Positions 1-5,442 of a stretch of 5,457 nt of DNA are shown here, piece after piece; position 1 is the first letter of the stretch, and every line of letters begins with the position of its first letter. Origin of the DNA: Bacteroidales bacterium UBA4179 (GTDB lineage Bacteria; Bacteroidota; Bacteroidia; Bacteroidales; Dysgonomonadaceae); contig DFUT01000012.1 of NCBI GenBank assembly GCA_002381125.1, forward strand, positions 1 through 5,457. The letters run 5' to 3'. A program made the translations under genes and the position numbers. The notes under the pieces were generated by a model. It made no database searches, was not told the DNA's origin, and saw only the letters and a program-made list of their open reading frames with translations.

Positions 1-55
1 ATCGTCTTTCGAAGGTGCCAAGTATGTAGTAATGTTGGCACCTTCGAAAGACGAT
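1..55. repeat. Perfect 19-bp inverted repeat at the window edge, probable fold-back artefact
   Basis: Bases 1-19 are the exact reverse complement of bases 37-55, separated by a 17-base spacer. The right arm encodes the conserved GAPDH segment APSKDD and is surely genuine. The left arm replaces the expected family residues before GAKYVV. Only GGTGCC (14-19), which encodes the expected Gly-Ala, need be native. It is complementary to GGCACC (37-42), so a snap-back priming or chimeric-read event from that 6-base match would create bases 1-13. A real hairpin is possible but would have to sit inside a conserved coding region. Confidence 0.85.
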
Positions 56-691
56 ACCCGCATGTATGTATGTGGCGTAAACGAAAAAACATATACCAAA
101 GGCGAACAGTTTGTATCGAACGCTTCCTGCACGACCAACTGTCTTGCACCGATTACGAAAGTGCTTCACGACAATTTTGGCGTACTCGAAGGCTTGATGA
201 CCACCGTTCACTCCACCACAGCCACTCAGAAAACCGTTGACGGTCCTTCAAAGAAAGATTGGAGAGGTGGTCGTGCAGCTTCTGCCAACATTATTCCTTC
301 ATCCACCGGTGCTGCCAAAGCAGTGGGTAAAGTGATTCCCGAATTGAACGGAAAACTCACCGGCATGTCGATGCGTGTTCCTACCATTGATGTTTCCGTG
401 GTTGATTTAACGGTACGTTTGGCAAAAGAAACCACTTACGAAGAAATTTGCAAGGCCATGAAAGAAGCTTCGGAAGGCGAATTGAAAGGTATCCTCGGCT
501 ACACCGACGAAGATGTGGTATCGAGCGACTTCATCGGCGATCCCCGCACTTCCATCTTCGATGAAAAAGCAGGTATTCAACTGAGCCCGACATTTGTGAA
601 AGTAATCAGCTGGTACGACAACGAATGGGGTTATTCCTGCAAAGTGCTCGACTTGATTGCTCACATGGCAAAAGTAAACGGCGACTGTTAA
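2..691 (+). CDS. gapA: Glyceraldehyde-3-phosphate dehydrogenase, type I, 5'-truncated by window edge
   Basis: This cytoplasmic glycolytic enzyme oxidises glyceraldehyde-3-phosphate with NAD and phosphate to 1,3-bisphosphoglycerate. The fragment is open from base 2 and encodes 229 residues. About 106 N-terminal residues (most of the Rossmann NAD-binding domain) lie outside the window, judged from the catalytic Cys, which is fragment residue 43 and Cys149 in the usual numbering. That Cys sits in SNASCTTNCLAP (codon at 128-130). The catalytic His is residue 70 in TTVHSTTATQ, giving the expected spacing of 27. Also visible are the phosphate-site and S-loop segment GRAASANIIPSSTGAAKAVGK and the C-terminal SWYDNEWGYS, whose Asn contacts the nicotinamide. 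The ATG at 32 is internal, not the start. The first residues, SSFE before GAKYVV, do not fit the family, where a His-containing helix end followed by GAK is expected, and they coincide with an inverted repeat. A terminator follows. Function is certain; only the extreme 5' bases are doubtful. Confidence 0.96.
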   Translation, partial: SSFEGAKYVVMLAPSKDDTRMYVCGVNEKTYTKGEQFVSNASCTTNCLAPITKVLHDNFGVLEGLMTTVHSTTATQKTVDGPSKKDWRGGRAASANIIPSSTGAAKAVGKVIPELNGKLTGMSMRVPTIDVSVVDLTVRLAKETTYEEICKAMKEASEGELKGILGYTDEDVVSSDFIGDPRTSIFDEKAGIQLSPTFVKVISWYDNEWGYSCKVLDLIAHMAKVNGDC

Positions 692-722
692 TCGAATTTT
701 ATCGATATACATTATACATTGA

Positions 723-757
723 AAAGAGGCTGTCTCAAAAAGGCAGTCTCTTTTTTT
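723..757 (+). terminator. Intrinsic terminator after gapA
   Basis: A 13-bp stem pairs 723-735 with 741-753. It includes two G-U wobbles (729/747 and 733/743), encloses a 5-base loop (736-740) and runs into a T tract at 751-757. It lies 31 bases after the gapA stop and should end the gapA transcript. The A run at the foot of the left arm is short, so strong bidirectional use is not obvious. Confidence 0.9.
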
Positions 758-764
758 GGTGTTT

Positions 765-774
765 TGACCGGTCA
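765..774. other. 10-bp perfect palindrome, possible operator
   Basis: The sequence TGACCGGTCA is a perfect palindrome in the gapA/barrel-gene intergenic region, just after the terminator. Nearby, 779-785 (AGCACCG) is the reverse complement of 831-837 (CGGTGCT), enclosing 45 bases. Both lie upstream of the proposed promoter at about 889, so they could be regulatory, but short palindromes of this kind also arise by chance. Confidence 0.2.
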
Positions 775-888
775 TTAAAGCACCGTTTGCATTATCGGGC
801 CGGTTGCTTCGGTTTGAATTTATTGCGTTTCGGTGCTGAAAAATAGCGATTGGAGATGATTCCCGAATCGGAAGGCTCCCCTGATGCT

Positions 889-896
889 TATCTTTG
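889..896 (+). promoter_or_regulatory. Candidate Bacteroidetes -7 promoter element for the barrel gene
   Basis: TATCTTTG matches the Bacteroidetes primary sigma consensus TAnnTTTG. Transcription would begin near 903, leaving a leader of about 55 bases that is A/T-rich up to the ATG at 959. I see no good TTTG-type -33 element at the usual 19-21 base spacing, so the call rests on one element plus position. Confidence 0.5.
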
Positions 897-958
897 CATT
901 GACAAAATAGAGAATTAAGGATTTGTTTCAGATTTACTAACAATTAAATTATAAAACA

Positions 959-1588
959 ATGAAAATGAAAAAGATTTATTTAGCATGTTTATCGCTTTTG
1001 ATGACAGCCGGTTTAGTGAAAGTAAATGCACAAGCACCCATTAGTTATGGGGTTAAAGCCGAGCTTAACATGTCGAATTTTTTCCTGTCCGATTTAGACG
1101 ATTATAGCAGCAGGATGAAAGTGGGACCCAATCTTGGGGGCTTTATGAAGATCGATTTGCACGAAAATTTTGCCATTCAGCCCGAAGTGTCGTTTTTTTA
1201 CAGAACATCGAAGATCAAAGAAGAAGATTCCCCAAACGATAAATTCAAACAATGGGGAATGGCGATTCCCGTATATGCGATAGGACAGACCGAACTTGGC
1301 AATGGGCGTTTCTATGGTGGAGTTGGACCTTTCATCGGATTCGGATTCGACGCAAAGTGGAAGGTTGAAAATGGCGAGAAAATCGATCTTTACAAAAAAG
1401 TGGATGGCGACAAAGAAATGAAGCGCTGGGATTTTGGATTCGGTGCCTTGTTGGGTTACGAGTTGAGCAACAAATTGCAGATCAATGCTGCTTATCAGGT
1501 AGGAGTTATCAATCAGCTTGACAGACTAAAAGATGATGCAAAAGTGCGTAGCCAGGCGGTAAGCCTAGGAGTAGGTTATCGATTCTAA
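959..1588 (+). CDS. Outer-membrane beta-barrel protein, OmpA/OmpX-sized porin family
   Basis: This 209-residue protein is most likely exported and inserted in the outer membrane. Residues 1-24 form a signal peptide: basic MKMKK, a hydrophobic core, and a cleavage site after VNA, before QAPISYG. The mature part of about 185 residues suits an eight-stranded barrel. It has alternating Gly/aromatic strands (ISYGVKAELNMSNF, FAIQPEVSFFYR, GRFYGGVGPFIGFGFDAKW, WDFGFGALLGYEL, LQINAAYQVGV, QAVSLGVGYRF) and ends in Phe, a typical outer-membrane assembly signal. The phrase FMKIDLHENFAIQPEVSFFYR resembles the PorT-like beta-barrel families (OMP_b-brl_2 type) common in Bacteroidetes. No ligand or partner can be named. 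The start at 959 lies in A-rich DNA without a Shine-Dalgarno; the second Met at 965 is an alternative. Terminators on both sides suggest it is transcribed alone. Confidence 0.82.
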   Translation: MKMKKIYLACLSLLMTAGLVKVNAQAPISYGVKAELNMSNFFLSDLDDYSSRMKVGPNLGGFMKIDLHENFAIQPEVSFFYRTSKIKEEDSPNDKFKQWGMAIPVYAIGQTELGNGRFYGGVGPFIGFGFDAKWKVENGEKIDLYKKVDGDKEMKRWDFGFGALLGYELSNKLQINAAYQVGVINQLDRLKDDAKVRSQAVSLGVGYRF

Positions 1589-1597
1589 ATATGTTTG

Positions 1598-1650
1598 CCG
1601 GACAGATGATGGAGATTAGCGATGGTTGTTTATGGAAAGGTCATCTCCGG
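1598..1650 (+). other. Hairpin in the 3' region of the barrel gene, with an alternative pairing
   Basis: CCGGA (1598-1602) and GATGA (1605-1609) pair with TCATC (1641-1645) and TCCGG (1646-1650), giving a 10-bp stem with a 2-base bulge and a 31-base loop. A competing stem pairs GGAGAT (1611-1616) with ATCTCC (1643-1648). The element lies just after the barrel gene stop and before the terminator, so it may protect the mRNA 3' end or be part of a short RNA. No T tract follows it. Confidence 0.4.
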
Positions 1651-1656
1651 TGAATT

Positions 1657-1705
1657 AACCCAACAAATTGCTCGTCGTAAGTTTGGGCAGTTCGTTGGGT
1701 TTTTT
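1657..1705 (+). terminator. Intrinsic terminator after the barrel gene
   Basis: Bases 1657-1664 (AACCCAAC) pair with 1694-1701. After one A-C mismatch, 1666-1671 pair with 1687-1692 with one wobble, leaving a 15-base loop. A run of six T residues spans 1700-1705. It separates the barrel gene from the kinase operon. Confidence 0.82.
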
Positions 1706-1745
1706 CTATTATTTAGTCGCGTGGTGTGTTTGGAGGAGTTTTTTA

Positions 1746-1753
1746 TACATTTG
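1746..1753 (+). promoter_or_regulatory. Candidate -7 promoter element for the kinase/regulator/sdaA operon
   Basis: TACATTTG matches TAnnTTTG and sits 40 bases after the preceding terminator. A TTTG at 1729-1732 is only 13 bases upstream, shorter than the usual 19-21, so the -33 element is unconvincing. Initiation near 1760 would leave a leader of about 70 bases before the ATG at 1831 and would exclude the upstream in-frame ATG at 1726. Confidence 0.45.
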
Positions 1754-1830
1754 CTGTCGGATGTCGCGAGTCGATCAGGCTGCAAAAGTCACAGACCTTG
1801 ACAGCAATATGTTTTTCAAAAAATTCGAAT

Positions 1831-2934
1831 ATGAAATTGTACAAAGAAAAATCTTTTTTCCTAGGTTACGATAAGAAAACGGCTCTTACTGCTGCTATTA
1901 TTTTGAGTTTTGTTTTAGCCTTTATCCTGCTCTCATCGTCAATTTATGCTCTATCGATCGACAGCAGTACGGATATCGATGTCTCTAATCTGATATCCAT
2001 TAAATCGGTTATTTCACTTCTTTCAAACACGTTGCTCTTTTATTTTTTGTTTCGATTTCAGTTTTGGGCCATTGCACGGTATTCGAACAGCCGTCATCAA
2101 TATAAAATGTGGCTACTGTTGGTGTTGTTGTTCCTTATTACGGCCATCTTCAGTCCGGTGTTTTCTAAAATGCAGTGGTGGTGGTATCGAGACAAGGTGT
2201 CGGGCAAAATATACTCCACGCTTCATTATGTAAAAGATGTAACGATACTCATTATTTCATTTCTCTTCACCGCTCTGATATATCTAATCAATCAGAATCA
2301 TAAAAATGTAACAGAGAATCAGAATTTGATTATCGAAAATCTTCGTAACCGATATAATGCACTCAGAAATCAGACTGACCCCCATTTTCTTTTCAACTCC
2401 CTTAATACACTCAACGGATTGATTGGATATGACGACGAACGTGCCCAAGAATATATTGAGCAACTATCCGGCGTTTTTCGTTACACGATGCAAGATCATA
2501 CGGTGACAAAAGTTTCGGAGGAACTGCAATTTATCGATTCTTATATTTATCTTATGAAAATCAGATACAATGATGGGTTGTTGGTAGAATGCAATATCGA
2601 AGACGAGCATAAAAATTATTTTATCGTGCCGTTTGGTTTGCAGCTGTTGGTCGAAAATGCAGTGAAACACAATGTAGTCAGTCACAAGAATCCACTCAGC
2701 ATCGTTATCCAAAGTACATCCACTAAAACGATACGGGTGGAGAATAATTTACAGCCTAAGCAGAGCGGGCAAGAGAGCCGTGGACTCGGCTTGGCCAATC
2801 TAAACGAATGTTACAGGCTAATGTTTGGAAAAGAGATTCTTATAGAAGCCAACGATCGGTATTTCGCTGTTGAAATACCGCTGATCAAAAACATTGAAAC
2901 AAGTAAAGATAAATTGAGTATTAACACCGAATAA
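1831..2934 (+). CDS. LytS/YpdA-type membrane sensor histidine kinase
   Basis: This 367-residue inner-membrane kinase should phosphorylate the LytTR regulator encoded next. Four hydrophobic helices lie at about 17-41, 58-80, 93-111 and 134-154. A probable coiled-coil linker (155-180) leads into the His-kinase domain (PF06580 class). The H-box is QTDPHFLFNSLNTL with His185. The N-box is LLVENAVKHN (272-281) and the G-box is GLGL (318-321). The external loop between helices 3 and 4 starts with a Trp cluster (W116-W118, Y119). No PAS, GAF or large periplasmic sensor domain is present, so the signal is probably sensed by the membrane part. I chose the ATG at 1831, followed by MKLYKEKSFF in A-rich DNA. 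The in-frame ATG at 1726 would add 35 residues of unlikely composition and precedes the candidate promoter element. The stop is 13 bases before the regulator. The family is sure; the stimulus is unknown. Confidence 0.93.
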   Translation: MKLYKEKSFFLGYDKKTALTAAIILSFVLAFILLSSSIYALSIDSSTDIDVSNLISIKSVISLLSNTLLFYFLFRFQFWAIARYSNSRHQYKMWLLLVLLFLITAIFSPVFSKMQWWWYRDKVSGKIYSTLHYVKDVTILIISFLFTALIYLINQNHKNVTENQNLIIENLRNRYNALRNQTDPHFLFNSLNTLNGLIGYDDERAQEYIEQLSGVFRYTMQDHTVTKVSEELQFIDSYIYLMKIRYNDGLLVECNIEDEHKNYFIVPFGLQLLVENAVKHNVVSHKNPLSIVIQSTSTKTIRVENNLQPKQSGQESRGLGLANLNECYRLMFGKEILIEANDRYFAVEIPLIKNIETSKDKLSINTE

Positions 2935-2936
2935 AA

Positions 2937-2941
2937 AAGGA
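2937..2941 (+). promoter_or_regulatory. Shine-Dalgarno-like site before the response regulator
   Basis: AAGGA lies 6 bases before the ATG at 2948, in the 13-base gap after the kinase stop. Such sites are uncommon in Bacteroidetes, where A-rich leaders dominate, so it may aid re-initiation on the polycistronic mRNA. An out-of-frame ATG immediately followed by TGA (2941-2946) overlaps it. Confidence 0.35.
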
Positions 2942-2947
2942 TGTGAG

Positions 2948-3721
2948 ATGAAAGCTGTGATTGTGGAAGATGAGTATGTAGCTGCCAAAAGTCTTGAACG
3001 ACTGATTGACAAGGTGGATGATAGTATCTCGATTATTGCCGTGTTGCAGAGCGTTGAGGAGAGTGTTGAATGGTTTTCCACCAACCCTCCCCCCGATGTG
3101 GTATTCATGGATATCCACCTTGCCGATGGCGATTCCTTTGCCATTTTTGACAAAACAGAGATTCGCTGCCCAATAATTTTCACTACGGCTTATGATGAGT
3201 ACGCGCTTAAAGCATTTGAAGTGAATAGTGTCGATTATTTGCTTAAACCTATCAACAAAAAAAGCCTGAGCAAAGCATTGGATAAGTTGAACGTTTTTTC
3301 TTTTAAGGATAATAATGCCGATCTTGCGGAAAAAATAGCTTCTTCTATTCGCAAGTCGAAAAGTTCTCATAAAAAGCATTTTTTAATCCCTTATAAAGAT
3401 AAGCTTATTCCTCTTGCGGTTGAAGAAATTGCATTCATCTATACCGAATACAAAATGGCAAGAATCGTATGTTTCGATAAACAGACGTATACGATGGATG
3501 CATCGTTGGACGAATTGCACAAGCAATTGAACCCATCGTTGTTTTTCAGGGCAAACAGACAATATATTGTCTCTCATCGTGCTATAACAGATTTGACCGT
3601 TTGGTTCGGAGGAAGATTGTCGGTCAACTTGTCGGTGGAAACACCCGAAAGAATCATTGTAAGCAGGGCGCGCAGTTCCGATTTTAAAAAGTGGTATACG
3701 GGAAACTCCGACTTGCAGTAA
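2948..3721 (+). CDS. LytTR-family response regulator
   Basis: This 257-residue cytoplasmic DNA-binding regulator is the cognate partner of the kinase just upstream. The receiver domain (about 1-115) has the acidic pair E7/D8, phosphoacceptor D55 in VVFMDIHLADG, T80 in IIFTTAYDEYALKAF and K100 in DYLLKPIN, so every phosphorylation residue is present. A linker at 116-140 leads to a LytTR domain (about 142-248), recognisable from FLIPYKDKLIPLAVEEIAFIYTE, the FFRANRQYIVS segment (199-209) and the terminal VSRARSSDFKKWY. LytTR domains bind imperfect direct repeats in promoters; I could not identify such a pair convincingly in this window. The length is normal for the family. The gene is followed after 9 or 18 bases by sdaA, with no terminator between, which makes sdaA co-transcription likely and suggests, but does not prove, that the pair acts in serine or pyruvate physiology. 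Confidence 0.95.
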   Translation: MKAVIVEDEYVAAKSLERLIDKVDDSISIIAVLQSVEESVEWFSTNPPPDVVFMDIHLADGDSFAIFDKTEIRCPIIFTTAYDEYALKAFEVNSVDYLLKPINKKSLSKALDKLNVFSFKDNNADLAEKIASSIRKSKSSHKKHFLIPYKDKLIPLAVEEIAFIYTEYKMARIVCFDKQTYTMDASLDELHKQLNPSLFFRANRQYIVSHRAITDLTVWFGGRLSVNLSVETPERIIVSRARSSDFKKWYTGNSDLQ

Positions 3722-3739
3722 ATAAAATACATGTTGAAA

Positions 3740-4945
3740 ATGGAATCATTAAAAGAATTATACCGAATCGGCAATGGACCTTCGAGTAGTCATACCATAG
3801 GTCCGAAGAATGCGGCAACGCTATTTGCCGAGAGAAATCCGTACGTCGACAAGTACCGTGTCACCCTCTACGGAAGCCTCGCAGCTACCGGAAAAGGACA
3901 CATGACCGATGTTGCCATTCTGAGTGTATTGGAGCCGTTGTCTCCCACCGAAATTGTTTGGGAGCCGGAAATTTTTCTTCCGTTTCATCCAAATGGGATG
4001 ATGTTTGAAGCCATCAAAGAAGATAAAATTGTTGATAGTTGGACGGTTTTCAGTATAGGCGGTGGTGCGTTGGCCAACGAAAAGTGGCGCAACAATCCGA
4101 ATCCATCGATTTATCCTTTGAGCAAAATATCCGATATTCAGGAGTGGTGCGAAAACGAAGGCGCTTCATATTGGGAATATGTTGAAAAATGCGAAGGAAA
4201 GGGAATTTGGGATTATTTGAGCGAGGTATGGAAAGTAATGTGCCGATCTATCGAAAACGGATTGAAAAACGAAGGCGTGTTGCCCGGAGGATTAGGTGTG
4301 CGCAGAAAGGCTGCAACCTATTTGGTGAAATCGCAAGGATATACCGATACCATGCGCAGCCGGGGTTCATTGTATGCTTACGCACTAGCGGTTGCCGAAG
4401 AAAATGCTGCGGGTGGTGAAATTGTGACGGCCCCTACTTGTGGTTCAAGCGGCGTTCTGCCGGCCGTGTTGTATTATTTGCAAAATACACGCAATTTTTT
4501 GGAGATAAGAATTCTGCGTGCGCTAGCCACCGCCGGCCTATTTGGAAACGTTGTCAAGACCAATGCTTCCATATCGGGAGCCGAGGTCGGATGTCAGGGC
4601 GAAGTGGGTGTGGCTTGTGCTATGGCAGCTGCGGCGGCTTGCCAGCTTTTTGGTGGATCACCGGCTCAAATCGAATATGCGGCCGAATTGGCTTTGGAAC
4701 ATCATTTGGGCTTAACGTGCGATCCGGTGGAAGGTTTGGTGCAGATTCCCTGTATCGAGCGCAATGCAATTGCCGCGGCTCGTGCATTCGATTCCAACAT
4801 TTATGCCACTTTTTCCGACGGCAAACACCAGGTGAGTTTTGATCACGTGGTTGAAGTCATGAAAGAAACGGGGCACGCCCTCCCCAGCCTCTATAAGGAA
4901 ACATCCGCCGGCGGATTGGCAAAATATTATAAGAAGAAACACTAA
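3740..4945 (+). CDS. sdaA: L-serine ammonia-lyase (L-serine dehydratase), iron-sulfur, single-chain
   Basis: This 401-residue cytoplasmic enzyme deaminates L-serine to pyruvate and ammonia with an oxygen-sensitive [4Fe-4S] cluster instead of PLP. The beta domain (about 1-150) holds GPSSSHTIGP, YGSLAATGKGHMTDVAI, FHPNGM and FSIGGGA. The alpha domain (about 160-400) holds APTCGSSGVLPA, ATAGLFGN, SGAEVGCQGEVGVACAMAA and TCDPVEGLVQIPCIERNA. C285, C327 and C338 match the cluster ligands known in the family. At GSSG (235-238) many Bacteroidales enzymes, as I recall them, have GSCG. Both domains and the length are normal, so it should be active. I chose the ATG at 3740 (MESLKELYRIG) because relatives begin at that point; the ATG at 3731 would add three residues. 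It appears to be the last gene of the kinase/regulator operon and ends 2 bp from a convergent gene, with no intrinsic terminator seen. Confidence 0.97.
   Translation: MESLKELYRIGNGPSSSHTIGPKNAATLFAERNPYVDKYRVTLYGSLAATGKGHMTDVAILSVLEPLSPTEIVWEPEIFLPFHPNGMMFEAIKEDKIVDSWTVFSIGGGALANEKWRNNPNPSIYPLSKISDIQEWCENEGASYWEYVEKCEGKGIWDYLSEVWKVMCRSIENGLKNEGVLPGGLGVRRKAATYLVKSQGYTDTMRSRGSLYAYALAVAEENAAGGEIVTAPTCGSSGVLPAVLYYLQNTRNFLEIRILRALATAGLFGNVVKTNASISGAEVGCQGEVGVACAMAAAAACQLFGGSPAQIEYAAELALEHHLGLTCDPVEGLVQIPCIERNAIAAARAFDSNIYATFSDGKHQVSFDHVVEVMKETGHALPSLYKETSAGGLAKYYKKKH
4903..4916. other. 14-bp perfect palindrome inside the 3' end of sdaA
   Basis: ATCCGCC is followed directly by its reverse complement GGCGGAT, within the conserved codons for Ser-Ala-Gly-Gly. 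As RNA it allows only a 5-bp stem with a 4-base loop, and no T tract follows on either strand, so it is not a standard terminator. It lies 29 bases before the convergent stop codons. It is probably a coincidence of the codons. Confidence 0.25.
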
Positions 4946-4947
4946 GC

Positions 4948-5442
4948 TTACTTTATTGGAAAAATCTTACGCATGGTGTCGGCAAAAATGGCACCCATAC
5001 GACGTTGAATATAAGCGTCTTTTCCATTCTCGGGATGCCAACCGTAAGTAATGCCGTCAATTTCCTGTTTGTCTCCGGCAAAAAGCAAACTCATTTGTTC
5101 ACCTGTCACGGGATGGAGGGTGTTTTTTGAAAAACCGATATACTTATCGAATTCCACCAACGGGAATCCCCATTTAGCAGCCAATTTTCGCACAGAAGTA
5201 TTGTAGATCGTGCGCGCATCGTGCCAATCGGTACACAACACAATTACTGCCGGTTTGCCATATTTGGTGTTGTAGTAGCGCGATTGTTTGTTGAATTTAA
5301 GGTTATAACATTCAGCCAGGTATCGTTTGATGACATAGTCGAATGCTGCGGCATAGTTGCTTCGATCGAAAGGAGTTTCGTAATCGGTGTAATTGGTTTT
5401 GAGCTGCGACTCATCGAAGACGTCCTGATTGTGTACCTGGAG
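4948..5442 (-). CDS. Putative SGNH/GDSL-like hydrolase, C-terminal part, 5' end lost near window edge
   Basis: The minus-strand frame is open for 164 codons from 5442 to the TAA at 4948-4950. It shows typical coding sequence: NYTDYETPFDRSNYAAAFDYVIKRYL, then KPAVIVLCTDWHDARTIYNTSVRKLAAKWGFPLVEFDKYIGFS, then YGWHPENGKDAYIQRRMGAIFADTMRKIF. The order of a hydrophobic strand ending in a short polar loop (65-74), a helix with an early Asn (N81) and a late His-Pro (H136-P137) resembles the C-terminal half of SGNH/GDSL esterases, where that His is catalytic. It recalls a Bacteroides-specific SGNH-like family, possibly the one Pfam calls DUF5040. The nucleophile Ser block and any signal peptide would lie beyond the window. 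The GTG at 5241 is only an internal valine codon; coding similarity clearly continues upstream. An in-frame TAA at 5443-5445, 13 bases from the edge, interrupts the frame and may be a sequence or assembly error. The coding call is firm; the family is tentative and the substrate unknown. Confidence 0.6.
   Translation of the reverse strand, partial: LQVHNQDVFDESQLKTNYTDYETPFDRSNYAAAFDYVIKRYLAECYNLKFNKQSRYYNTKYGKPAVIVLCTDWHDARTIYNTSVRKLAAKWGFPLVEFDKYIGFSKNTLHPVTGEQMSLLFAGDKQEIDGITYGWHPENGKDAYIQRRMGAIFADTMRKIFPIK

Noticed and set aside
407..943. Long minus-strand open frame of 178 codons overlapping gapA and the intergenic region.
   Set aside because: It lies antisense to conserved GAPDH codons and reads through the gapA terminator; its composition resembles a shadow frame and it matches no family I know.
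1681..1830. A possible LytTR-regulator binding site (paired direct repeats) upstream of the kinase operon.
   Set aside because: I found single GTT-containing stretches but no two similar repeats at the expected spacing, so autoregulation cannot be claimed from sequence.
1668..1874. Small plus-strand open frame of 68 codons before the kinase.
   Set aside because: It begins inside the terminator hairpin of the barrel gene and ends inside the kinase coding region; hydrophobic residues come from T-rich DNA.
2818..3379. Two minus-strand open frames over the kinase end and receiver domain.
   Set aside because: They are antisense to a receiver domain with every conserved residue in place and have no independent start context or family resemblance.
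4438..4842. Plus-strand open frame of 134 codons inside sdaA.
   Set aside because: It is an out-of-frame shadow of the conserved SdaA alpha domain, rich in Arg, Gly and Cys as expected from codon bias in the true frame.
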